A stretch of DNA of 11,454 nt from Alphaproteobacteria bacterium (GTDB taxonomy: Bacteria; Pseudomonadota; Alphaproteobacteria; UBA2136; UBA6156), in NCBI GenBank assembly GCA_027489415.1, contig JAIXZU010000022.1, forward strand, positions 1 to 11,454, written 5' to 3'. Each line of letters starts with the position of its first letter. Within the stretch, counting starts at the first letter, position 1. The notes beneath the pieces are model-generated. The model made no database searches. It saw only the letters and a list, made by a program, of their open reading frames with translations, and was not told the origin of the DNA. Positions 1-6,118 of this stretch are shown here, one piece after another. A program made the position numbers and the translations under genes.

Positions 1-32
1 CGGGGTTCAATCTTATCCAGCACCCCCAAAAG

Positions 33-51
33 CCTTGACATTGCATACAAA
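33..51 (+). promoter_or_regulatory. Possible promoter element upstream of the 106-402 gene
   Basis: TTGACA (35-40) is followed closely by GCATACAA (43-50), ending 55 bases before the start codon. TTGACA is a perfect -35 hexamer, but no good -10 lies 16-18 bases downstream. The same arrangement (CCTTGnCA, then GCATACAA) occurs at an almost identical distance before the gene at 3293, so the whole motif may be the functional unit, with TACAAA as the -10. This is inference from two copies only. Confidence 0.3.
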
Positions 52-105
52 AACTCTCAAAACAAGCGTCTCGTTACGAAACATCTCACCCACGGGAGAA
101 CCGCT

Positions 106-402
106 ATGAAATCCAATAGCGAAATCGTCAAATTTCTCAAATCCCACCTTCAAATGGTCACGATGACCCTCGCCAGCTCTCACAAGCTTGAGGACAGCCC
201 CGAAGTAACCGCTCTCTTCAAAACCATCGCCCCCGTGCTCGGTGTCGGCCACATCTATCTCCAGCATTCGGAATTCGGCATAAGAGGAGGTCACGTAGGC
301 GAAATCCTTGTCACTTACAACCTGGAGACCATCGCCCACTTCCGCGTAACCGAAACCGGCAAGCTGCACACCGTCCACGACGATGCCAGCGAAAGCACCT
401 GA
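106..402 (+). CDS. Small hypothetical protein (98 aa)
   Basis: I do not recognise this 98-residue protein and propose no function. It appears soluble, with no signal peptide or membrane segment. The first half looks helical (EIVKFLKSHLQMVTMTLASS); the second half (about 45-90) looks like beta strands (VGHIYLQHSEFGI, EILVTYNLETIAHFRVTE). The start is supported by GGGAGA (94-99) seven bases before the ATG. A strong rho-independent terminator begins 13 bases after the TGA, so it is probably a monocistronic gene. A 121-codon open frame lies on the opposite strand, but it has none of these signals. The gene faces alaS tail to tail. It shows no convincing similarity to the other two small plus-strand proteins in the window. 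Confidence 0.72.
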   Translation: MKSNSEIVKFLKSHLQMVTMTLASSHKLEDSPEVTALFKTIAPVLGVGHIYLQHSEFGIRGGHVGEILVTYNLETIAHFRVTETGKLHTVHDDASEST

Positions 403-414
403 CCCCGAACACTA

Positions 415-445
415 GAACCCCGCCACTCTGGCGGGGTTCTTCTTT
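415..445 (+). terminator. Rho-independent terminator after the 98-aa gene
   Basis: A perfect 10-bp stem GAACCCCGCC (415-424) / GGCGGGGTTC (430-439) with a five-base loop is followed by TTCTTT. The pyrimidine tract is only on the plus-strand side, so it serves the upstream plus gene rather than alaS. Confidence 0.88.
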
Positions 446-446
446 C

Positions 447-481
447 GAATCACGAATCACGAAATCCGAATCACGATCCTA
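447..481. repeat. Heptamer tandem array at the 3' end of alaS
   Basis: Five consecutive seven-base units on the plus strand: GAATCAC, GAATCAC, GAAATCC, GAATCAC, GATCCTA. On the minus strand these read GTGATTC/GGATTTC units after TAGGATC. The alaS stop codon (TAG, 479-481) lies inside the last unit. The array sits between the terminator of the plus gene and the end of alaS, and no separate alaS terminator is visible. Confidence 0.8.
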
Positions 482-3097
482 AGCAGCAACCCCTCGCCCA
501 GCCGCCAAAGCCTCGGCAACCGAACCCGCACCACCACCCATCGCCAGCTCCGGCCGTCCACCACCCTTGCCGCCAATCGCGCCGCAAGCAGCCTTCACCA
601 TGTCACCGGCGGAAATCATGCCAATCATGTCCTTGGTTACACCGGCCACAATCGCCACTTTACCCTCGGTGGCACTGCCCAGCAGCACCACACCGCTGCC
701 AAGCTTGCCTTTCAGGTCTTCCACCGCCACGCGCAGCGCTTCGCCGTCAGCGTTGGAAACCTCCGCCACCACCAGCTTACCGCCCTTGTAGTCCTCAGCC
801 TTGCTCAGTAATGCACTCACGTCCACACCGGCACCAGCAGCAGCCTTGCCACCGGCCTTAGCCGCACTTTGCAGCGCCTTAATCCGTTCGGGAAGCTCAC
901 CGGCCTTCACCTTAAGCTGCCCGGCCAACTGCTTCAGCAAATCCGCCTCAGCCGCGTAGCTCGCCCGTGCCGTTTCATGGGTCACAGCCTCAATCCGCCG
1001 GATACCCGCCGCCACACTGCTCTCACTCGTAATCCGGAACAGCCCAATCTCGCCCGTCTGCCCCACATGGGTTCCCCCACAAAGGTCAGCGGTCACAAGG
1101 TTCACGCTGTCCGGCGTGCCAACGTAAACCACACGCACTTCGTCACCATACTTCTCACCAAATTGGGCCGTCGCACCACCCGCCACAGCATCTTCCTTGG
1201 CCAGAATCTTCGTCACTACCGGCACGTTCGCCCAAATGCGCTCGTTCACCCACGCTTCCAGCTTGGCAATCTCTTCAGCCGTCACTGCTTTGGGGTGGCT
1301 AATGTCAAAGCGCGTCATCTTGTCATCTTGTCGGCTACCACGCTGAACCACGTGCTCACCCAGCACTTCGCGCAAACCGGCAAACAGAATGTGCGTTGCC
1401 GTGTGGTTGCGCATAATCGCACTACGGCGGGCGTTATCTACCTGCAACTCCGCGTTGGAACCCACGCACAAAGTCCCCACGTCCACGGTCACGGAATGAA
1501 TCCAAACCCCGTCCAGCACCTTCTGCGTATCCGTCACACGGGCCTTGAAACCATCACCGGAAACCACACCCGTATCACCCACCTGCCCGCCGCTTTCGGC
1601 ATAGAACGGCGTCTGGTTCACCACCATCGTCCCGCTGCTACCGGCCGCAATCGCATCAACCTGCTTGCCGTCCGCCACCAGTGCCTGCACCACACCTTCG
1701 GCTTGGGTCACTTTGTAACCCAAAAACTCCGTCGTCCCGGTCTTCTCCTGCACTTCAAACCACACGTCGGAAAGCTTGGCATCGCCACTGCCCTTAAAGG
1801 CCGCCCGCGCCCGCGCCTTCTGCGCTTCCATGCTGGTCTTGAAGCCTTCTTCATCCAGCTGAATATCCTTCGCCCGCAGCGCATCCGCCGTCAGGTCAAC
1901 GGGGAAACCGAAGGTGTCATACAGCTTGAACACCACGTCCCCACCCAGCGTATCACCGGCCTTCAAACCCTTGGTCGCATCATCCAGCAGGCTCATGCCC
2001 TGCTTAAGCGTCTTACCAAAGCGCTCTTCTTCCATCTTAATCACATCCATGGCCATCGCCGCGCCACGCTGAAGCTCAGGGTAGGCCTCGCCCATCACAC
2101 CCACCAGCGTCGGCACAAGGCCGTGAATGAACGGCTTATCCACCCCCAGCATATGCCCATGCCGCATCGCGCGGCGCATAATCCGGCGCAGCACGTAACC
2201 ACGCCCTTCATTGCTCGGCATAACCCCGTCCACCATCAGGAAGGTCATCGCGCGCAGGTGGTCAGCCACCACGCGCATGCTCACATCCGCCTCGGCATTC
2301 TTGCGGTACTCTGTACCAGCAACCCGCGCCGCCGCCCCAATAATCGCCTGGAACACATCCGTGTCATAGTTGCTGTGCACACCCTGCGCCACGGCCATAA
2401 TCCGCTCTAAGCCAGCACCGGTATCAATGTTTTTGTTTTTCAGCGGAACCTTCGTCCCATCCTTCTGCAAGTCAAACTGCGTGAAAACGTGGTTCCAAAT
2501 CTCCATGAAGCGGTCGCCATCCTCTTCCGGCGTGCCGGGGCGTCCACCGTAAACCTCCGGCCCGTGGTCGTAAAAAATCTCGCTGCACGGCCCGCACGGT
2601 CCCGTGTCACCCATGGTCCAGAAGTTATCCGAACTCGCAATCCGGATGATATCCTCCTTCTTAAGCCCAATCACCTCGTTCCAAATCTTGAACGCCTCGT
2701 CATCGTCATGGTAAATCGTCACGCACAGGCGGCTGGGGTCAATTTTCAGCGTTTCAGTCACCCATTGCCAGCCCCACTCAAGGCTTTCCTGCTTGAAGTA
2801 ATCGCCGAAGCTGAAATTCCCCAGCATTTCAAAAAACGTGTGGTGGCGCGCGGTGTGCCCCACATTCTCAAGGTCGTTGTGCTTGCCCCCTGCCCGCACG
2901 CAGCGCTGCACACTGGCCGCACGGCTCAAACGGGTGTCCACACCGGTGAAGTTGTTCTTGAACTGCACCATGCCGCTGTTGGCAAACATCAGCGTCGGGT
3001 CATTGTCCGGCACAAGGCTGCTGCTCGGCACAATCACGTGGCCTTTCGCCTTGTAGTGCTCCACAAAGCTCTTCCGAATATCTGCACCGCTCATCAT
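479..3097 (-). CDS. alaS: Alanine--tRNA ligase
   Basis: Cytoplasmic class II aminoacyl-tRNA synthetase that charges tRNA-Ala and hydrolyses mischarged Ser/Gly-tRNA. The length of 872 residues matches the usual bacterial size (about 875). The N-terminal catalytic core includes SSSLVPDNDPTLMFANSGM (25-43), RCVRAGGKHNDLENVG (65-80) and GDTGPCGPCSEIFYD (163-177). The editing domain carries the metal-binding set NHTATH (H565, H569) and CGGTH (C673, H677). The C-terminal region ends in the glycine-rich GGKGGGRPELAMGGG (842-856). There are two adjacent ATG codons; the first is chosen because AAGGAA lies nine bases upstream. It is transcribed divergently from the HD-domain gene at 3293 across a 195-base spacer. 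The TAG stop lies within a heptamer repeat array. The open frame and motifs are intact and nothing suggests loss of function. Confidence 0.98.
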   Translation of the reverse strand: MMSGADIRKSFVEHYKAKGHVIVPSSSLVPDNDPTLMFANSGMVQFKNNFTGVDTRLSRAASVQRCVRAGGKHNDLENVGHTARHHTFFEMLGNFSFGDYFKQESLEWGWQWVTETLKIDPSRLCVTIYHDDDEAFKIWNEVIGLKKEDIIRIASSDNFWTMGDTGPCGPCSEIFYDHGPEVYGGRPGTPEEDGDRFMEIWNHVFTQFDLQKDGTKVPLKNKNIDTGAGLERIMAVAQGVHSNYDTDVFQAIIGAAARVAGTEYRKNAEADVSMRVVADHLRAMTFLMVDGVMPSNEGRGYVLRRIMRRAMRHGHMLGVDKPFIHGLVPTLVGVMGEAYPELQRGAAMAMDVIKMEEERFGKTLKQGMSLLDDATKGLKAGDTLGGDVVFKLYDTFGFPVDLTADALRAKDIQLDEEGFKTSMEAQKARARAAFKGSGDAKLSDVWFEVQEKTGTTEFLGYKVTQAEGVVQALVADGKQVDAIAAGSSGTMVVNQTPFYAESGGQVGDTGVVSGDGFKARVTDTQKVLDGVWIHSVTVDVGTLCVGSNAELQVDNARRSAIMRNHTATHILFAGLREVLGEHVVQRGSRQDDKMTRFDISHPKAVTAEEIAKLEAWVNERIWANVPVVTKILAKEDAVAGGATAQFGEKYGDEVRVVYVGTPDSVNLVTADLCGGTHVGQTGEIGLFRITSESSVAAGIRRIEAVTHETARASYAAEADLLKQLAGQLKVKAGELPERIKALQSAAKAGGKAAAGAGVDVSALLSKAEDYKGGKLVVAEVSNADGEALRVAVEDLKGKLGSGVVLLGSATEGKVAIVAGVTKDMIGMISAGDMVKAACGAIGGKGGGRPELAMGGGAGSVAEALAAGRGVAA

Positions 3098-3139
3098 GGC
3101 CGTAAGTTCCTTACCTAAATCACTCTTGAATAATGGCGC

Positions 3140-3168
3140 ATCCTAGCGTTCCAGACACTTAAACGCAA
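3140..3168 (-). promoter_or_regulatory. Possible alaS promoter
   Basis: On the minus strand TTGCGT (3163-3168) is separated by 17 bases from TAGGAT (3140-3145), which lies 43 bases before the alaS start. Spacing is ideal but each hexamer departs from consensus, so this is a plausible rather than certain sigma70 promoter. Confidence 0.4.
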
Positions 3169-3217
3169 GGCGCAGCGCAGGAAAATGCATATTCTGCACA
3201 CAATTCCCCCACTCCAC

Positions 3218-3237
3218 CCTTGCCAATCGCATACAAT
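3218..3237 (+). promoter_or_regulatory. Possible promoter element upstream of the HD-domain gene
   Basis: CCTTGCCA (3218-3225) followed by GCATACAAT (3229-3237) lies 55 bases before the ATG at 3293. TACAAT matches the -10 consensus at five of six positions, but no good -35 lies 17 bases upstream. The block closely resembles the one at 33-51, at almost the same distance from a start codon, which supports a regulatory or promoter role. Confidence 0.35.
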
Positions 3238-3292
3238 CCGCTAAAGTCGCCTCAATCTCAAGCGCCCAAGGGCATTTCAGAAGGAACATCTC

Positions 3293-4465
3293 ATGACGTC
3301 CTCATTCGCCACGGAGGCCACCGCCTCCACATCCCTCACCCCTGTCATCAGCGCTGAAGAACTCAAGGTTCTCATCGCCAATCTCTTCCTCTACCGCCGC
3401 CAGAAGGACATGCCGCGCTCGTGGCACGTCGTCACCGGCGTCCCCATGAACAGCATCGCCGTGCACACCTACCTCGGCCTTCAGGCGTTCGTGCTCATCG
3501 CCACGCGCATGGGGCTCAGTCGGGAACTCATCGCCCTCGGCATCCTGCTGTTCCTGAACCACGACCTCGACGAACTCCTGACCGTGGACAAGAACATCTA
3601 CAGCTCACAGTTCCTGAACGTGCACGCCCATAACGCCATGGTCGCCATCATGCATGGCCACCCATTCAGCGACATGAACTGGCATATCCACTACGACTAC
3701 GAATTCGGCAAGAAAGGCCACCACACGGAAGCCGACATCAACCTCGTCTGCACCCTCTTGAAAGACGTCGACGGCCTCGAACCCGTCCTCGAACAGCTCG
3801 AAGGTGTCGCCCGCGGCAGCTACCCCGTCCGCCGTTGGAAACGCCCCGAAATACAGGCCGAAAACGCCTACAAGTCGGAGAACTACAACCACGACGACGT
3901 CCGCCGCCTACATGCTGTCATCGTCACGGAAGGCATGGAACTTTTCACAGCCTATGTGGGGGACTACATCTTCAATACTGCGGATGACTTCGCCACAGCA
4001 AGGCACCTGTTCACTCTGCGCAAGGAGAGTGAAGCCCACGCTGTAAGAACGAAGTATTACTACCTGCAACGGTACCAGAACATCGGTCTGCAAACGTACT
4101 TCCGCATGCAGGTCTTCGTCGTACTGGCCCAGCTCGCGGGTCGTGAAAGGGAAAAGATCGCCGAAGGCCTCTACATCATCATGACCCACAGCAATCCCTA
4201 TGCACGGTTCTCTGATCCCCTGATCAACGACGCCTGCCTCATGGAAGAACTGTTGGAGCACATGGACGACGCCGCCGTCGCGAAGTCGGATCTCTGGAAC
4301 CACATCGGCAACGTCAACGCCCGGGAAAGCTCACGGCACGCCTACTCCACCCCCACGGCCCGCTGGCTCCACGAAGCCATCGTCGCCTATGGTCTGGACG
4401 CCTTCGACGACGCCTTCATCCGTCTCCCCAACACGATGAAGAACGGAACCCACGGCAAAACCTGA
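3293..4465 (+). CDS. HD-domain-like protein, YfbR-type signature (390 aa)
   Basis: The N-terminal part shows the spacing of a YfbR-like HD phosphohydrolase: R42, H58, H90-D91, E94 and D99 within LNHDLDELLTVD. YfbR itself has R..H..HDxxE-(V)LTGD and is a divalent-metal 5'-deoxynucleotidase. A nucleotide or phosphoester hydrolase role is therefore possible but is inferred from this signature only. The remaining 290 residues are unassigned. They are rich in His, Tyr and acidic residues (for example HAHNAMVAIMHGHP at 111-124 and WHIHYDYEFGKKGHH at 130-144) and contain helical stretches (QTYFRMQVFVVLAQLAG, 267-283). No signal peptide or clear membrane span is seen. At 390 residues it is about twice the length of YfbR. 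AAGGAA (3281-3286) lies six bases before the ATG, and a strong terminator follows the stop, so it is probably monocistronic. Two small paralogous genes follow on the same strand. The gene call is firm; the family call is moderate. Confidence 0.78.
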   Translation: MTSSFATEATASTSLTPVISAEELKVLIANLFLYRRQKDMPRSWHVVTGVPMNSIAVHTYLGLQAFVLIATRMGLSRELIALGILLFLNHDLDELLTVDKNIYSSQFLNVHAHNAMVAIMHGHPFSDMNWHIHYDYEFGKKGHHTEADINLVCTLLKDVDGLEPVLEQLEGVARGSYPVRRWKRPEIQAENAYKSENYNHDDVRRLHAVIVTEGMELFTAYVGDYIFNTADDFATARHLFTLRKESEAHAVRTKYYYLQRYQNIGLQTYFRMQVFVVLAQLAGREREKIAEGLYIIMTHSNPYARFSDPLINDACLMEELLEHMDDAAVAKSDLWNHIGNVNARESSRHAYSTPTARWLHEAIVAYGLDAFDDAFIRLPNTMKNGTHGKT

Positions 4466-4480
4466 CCCCCCGAACCCGAT

Positions 4481-4510
4481 AAACGGCGGCCCCTGCGGCC
4501 GCCGTTTTTC
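4481..4510 (+). terminator. Rho-independent terminator, CGGCGGC type, copy 1
   Basis: An 11-bp perfect stem AAACGGCGGCC (4481-4491) / GGCCGCCGTTT (4497-4507) with a five-base loop is followed by TT and then CATTGCC. It is nearly the same hairpin as those at 5042-5072 and 5543-5579. Confidence 0.92.
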
Positions 4511-4512
4511 AT

Positions 4513-4541
4513 TGCCCCCACCTCCCACAAGTTATACAAAT
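4513..4541 (+). promoter_or_regulatory. Possible promoter of the first paralogue gene
   Basis: TTGCCC (4513-4518), 17-base spacer, TACAAA (4536-4541) within TTATACAAA. The -35 begins immediately after the preceding terminator. TATACA (4534-4539) at 15-base spacing is an alternative reading. The start codon is 33 bases downstream. Confidence 0.45.
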
Positions 4542-4574
4542 AATCATCAGCGCACGTTTTCCAAGGAGATCCCC

Positions 4575-5033
4575 ATGCATCTCACGCAAATCTGCTGGAC
4601 CGTCGGCACCGATGAAAACGACGAACAAACCTGCCCGATGCACGTCACGGACTACGGCAACACCTTCTTCTTCAGCCCCCAACCCCGCGTTTTCGAATTC
4701 TGGCGCTCGGACGACAACAAAAACCTCGCCACCTTCTACCTGTTCCCGACAGACGAACCCGAAGTTCACTTCTTCTTCGACGAACCGGACAGGCCCCCCT
4801 TCACCTACTTTGTCGGCATTCCGTCGCACTGGAAGCACCTCGTCGTCACCTACCTGCAGGAGGTCATGGCCACGATAGGCGAACCCTCCAACCTCCGGTT
4901 TCACCGCACCGTGTTAGTTCTTCACCACAAGGTCGTGGCACCGTCCCACCTCTGGCAAATGAATCTGGATCTCATCGACGAACGGGAAAACCAACCGGGA
5001 GACCCCTTCTTCATCGAAATCGAACACATCTGA
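4575..5033 (+). CDS. Hypothetical protein, first member of a tandem paralogous pair (152 aa)
   Basis: I do not recognise the family. The start is fixed by AAGGAG (4563-4568), six bases before the ATG. The 152-residue product is acidic, rich in aromatic residues (Phe, Trp, Tyr) and His, and probably mainly beta strand; it has no signal peptide or membrane segment. It aligns with the next gene product over three blocks: FYLFPTDEP (54-62) with LYFVPTEKP, GIPSHWKHLVVT (81-92) with GIPESWEEHVVIT, and LHHKVVAPSHLWQMNLDL (116-133) with IHNEIIAQSNLYRMYLSD. They are therefore divergent paralogues, this one carrying extra residues in the N-terminal and C-terminal parts. The gene has its own promoter-like sequence and terminator, so the pair appear to be expressed separately rather than as an operon. 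No function can be inferred from context. Confidence 0.8.
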   Translation: MHLTQICWTVGTDENDEQTCPMHVTDYGNTFFFSPQPRVFEFWRSDDNKNLATFYLFPTDEPEVHFFFDEPDRPPFTYFVGIPSHWKHLVVTYLQEVMATIGEPSNLRFHRTVLVLHHKVVAPSHLWQMNLDLIDERENQPGDPFFIEIEHI

Positions 5034-5041
5034 AACGCAAG

Positions 5042-5072
5042 AAAAACGGCGGCCCCCAAAGCCGCCGTTTTT
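5042..5072 (+). terminator. Rho-independent terminator, CGGCGGC type, copy 2
   Basis: A 12-bp perfect stem AAAAACGGCGGC (5042-5053) / GCCGCCGTTTTT (5061-5072) with loop CCCCAAA. The following bases, CATTGCC, are the same as after copy 1. Confidence 0.92.
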
Positions 5073-5074
5073 CA

Positions 5075-5102
5075 TTGCCACTCCATCCATTTTAAGTATA
5101 CA
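5075..5102 (+). promoter_or_regulatory. Possible promoter of the second paralogue gene
   Basis: TTGCCA (5075-5080), 16-base spacer, TATACA (5097-5102). As at 4513, the -35 directly follows the upstream terminator, so the terminator-promoter block seems to have been copied together with the gene. The ATG is 33 bases further on. Confidence 0.5.
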
Positions 5103-5135
5103 TAAACCACTCTCACTCGTTTTACGGAGCCCGCA

Positions 5136-5540
5136 ATGCGAAGCACAGTCATCATCTGGGAAACCGACACCGACGAAGCGGACTGCTTCCTCGAAACCGG
5201 CGAAGTGCCAAAAAACCCCTTCAATGGTTCCAAAACTCACTCTATCGAGGTGAAGAACCACAACACCCGCGAAACCTTCCATACGCTCTACTTCGTCCCC
5301 ACGGAAAAACCGAAGCCGGAAGTTCTGGAGCAGGACGACCTCCTCCCCAAAACCAGCCTCATCGGCATTCCGGAATCCTGGGAGGAGCACGTCGTCATCA
5401 CTGTCATCATGGCACGCTCGGAAATCATTTTCGTGATTCACAACGAAATAATCGCACAGTCAAACCTCTATCGCATGTACCTGAGCGACGAAGACCCCGA
5501 CATCCTCTTCCTCGCCTTCTCCGGCATACCCACCAAGTAA
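5136..5540 (+). CDS. Hypothetical protein, second member of a tandem paralogous pair (134 aa)
   Basis: I do not recognise the family. ACGGAG (5124-5129) lies six bases before the ATG. The 134-residue product is acidic, apparently soluble, and shares three blocks with the protein encoded just upstream: LYFVPTEKP (51-59), GIPESWEEHVVIT (77-89) and IHNEIIAQSNLYRMYLSD (101-118). The shared blocks keep their order and similar spacing, while the N-terminal 45 residues diverge. The GIP..W..(H)VV.T motif and the (I/L)H(N/H)..(I/V)(I/V)A.S.L..M.L motif are the best family signatures. It is separated from its paralogue by that gene's terminator and a promoter-like sequence, and it is followed by its own terminator. 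The long frame on the opposite strand (5460-5831) overlaps its 3' end but has no support as a gene. Confidence 0.78.
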   Translation: MRSTVIIWETDTDEADCFLETGEVPKNPFNGSKTHSIEVKNHNTRETFHTLYFVPTEKPKPEVLEQDDLLPKTSLIGIPESWEEHVVITVIMARSEIIFVIHNEIIAQSNLYRMYLSDEDPDILFLAFSGIPTK

Positions 5541-5542
5541 CG

Positions 5543-5579
5543 AAAAACGGCGGCCCCTGCGGCCGCCGTTTTTCTTTTT
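5543..5579 (+). terminator. Rho-independent terminator, CGGCGGC type, copy 3
   Basis: A 13-bp perfect stem AAAAACGGCGGCC (5543-5555) / GGCCGCCGTTTTT (5561-5573) with loop CCTGC is followed by CTTTTT. The stem core and loop are identical to copy 1. Confidence 0.93.
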
Positions 5580-5600
5580 AGGAAATATCTGCACAGGTTT

Positions 5601-5657
5601 CCCGGGCTGCGGCGAACTCCAGAAATCCCATTTCTGGTAAGTTCGCCCAGACCCGGG
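5601..5657. repeat. Long hairpin element, copy A
   Basis: Nested inverted repeats: CCCGGG (5601-5606 and 5652-5657), GGCGAACT (5611-5618) with AGTTCGCC (5640-5647), and CCAGAAAT (5619-5626) with ATTTCTGG (5630-5637) around a CCC centre (GGG on the minus strand). Only small mismatched joints separate the stem segments. The C-rich tail from 5658 to about 5690 contains CCCAAGCCTTCCCC, matched in copy B. There is no T tract, so it is not a typical terminator. The 576-base region 5541-6116 that holds it contains no supportable gene. Confidence 0.85.
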
Positions 5658-5712
5658 CCCCCCATCCCAAGCCTTCCCCATCCAAATAGCAAAAAACTTA
5701 GTCGAAGCCACC

Positions 5713-5772
5713 GCGCCAGCCGGATGGTATCCGCAAAAATCCCATTTTTGCTGGATACCACCGTGCCGGCGC
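5713..5772. repeat. Long hairpin element, copy B
   Basis: Same plan as copy A but with different arm bases: GCGCC (5713-5717) with GGCGC (5768-5772), GGTATCC (5726-5732) with GGATACC (5753-5759), and GCAAAAAT (5733-5740) with ATTTTTGC (5744-5751) around the same CCC centre. The C-rich tail (CCCAAGCACTTCCC, from 5785) matches the tail of copy A. Arms that differ between copies but stay complementary show that folding, not sequence, is conserved. Confidence 0.85.
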
Positions 5773-6045
5773 AACCCCAACCCCTCCCAAGCACTTCCCG
5801 TAAATCGAATCCCCAGTCCTCCCCCCAACACATCCCTTAAACCTTAAACCATTAATCCTTAAACCTTGAATCACTTTCCATCCCCTACCCCGCCACCTTC
5901 CTTACATTCACCACCCACGGTAACCAAAAATCCGCCCCCACAGCCAATTTTACCAACCACTGCCCACGCACTTTCCCTCCATTTACCACCCCAAAAACAC
6001 AAACAAACGAAATAATATCAATAACTTAACTAAAACGCAAAACTT
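5773..6045. other. G-poor, C/A-rich gene-free stretch
   Basis: By eye, about 16 of 273 plus-strand bases are G, while C is abundant; the last 60 bases become AT-rich. No open frame with coding support, tRNA or further hairpin was found. The stretch lies between hairpin copy B and the consensus promoter at 6044 and includes the heptamer array at 5836-5873. Confidence 0.6.
5836..5873. repeat. Heptamer tandem array in the intergenic region
   Basis: CTTAAAC, CTTAAAC, CATTAAT, C, CTTAAAC, CTTGAAT, CAC. One extra base breaks the seven-base phase once. On the minus strand the units read as AAGGTTT/AAGGATT. It belongs to the same loose family as the arrays at 447, 7047, 8787 and 10144, and is the only one not touching a coding region. 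Confidence 0.7.
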
Positions 6046-6072
6046 GACAAATGCCCTCAAATAGGCTATAAT
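6044..6072 (+). promoter_or_regulatory. Perfect consensus sigma70 promoter with no gene downstream
   Basis: TTGACA (6044-6049), 17-base spacer (6050-6066), TATAAT (6067-6072). Both hexamers and the spacing are consensus, the strongest promoter in the window. Transcription would start near 6079-6080 and run immediately into the 3' end of the glycosyltransferase gene in antisense. No plus-strand gene with support follows. Confidence 0.75.
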
Positions 6073-6090
6073 AACCGTATTAAATCACCG

Positions 6091-6118
6091 CAAAAGCAAG
6101 CCCACCAAAGGCTTTGCT
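6091..6118 (-). terminator. Terminator of the glycosyltransferase gene
   Basis: On the minus strand AGCAAAGCC (6118-6110), a seven-base loop, then GGCTTGCT (6102-6095) with one bulged base, followed by a short TTT. The hairpin overlaps the TAG stop (6117-6119). The T tract is weak, so termination may be partial. Confidence 0.6.

Noticed and set aside
1..8. CGGGGTTC at the left edge as the end of another terminator like that at 415-445
   Set aside because: Only the last bases of a possible arm are in the window and no T tract follows, so it cannot be supported.
13..378. 121-codon open frame on the minus strand opposite the 98-aa gene
   Set aside because: It has no ribosome binding site, while the plus-strand gene has both a ribosome binding site and a terminator in the right places; it is a shadow frame.
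869..2410. 513-codon open frame on the plus strand within alaS
   Set aside because: It is antisense to the well-conserved alaS; its His/Arg/Pro-rich composition is typical of a GC-rich shadow frame.
5460..5831. Minus-strand open frames across the hairpins, reading QKWDF twice
   Set aside because: The repeated peptide is the translation of the hairpin centres; the frames overlap a real gene in antisense and have no ribosome binding site.
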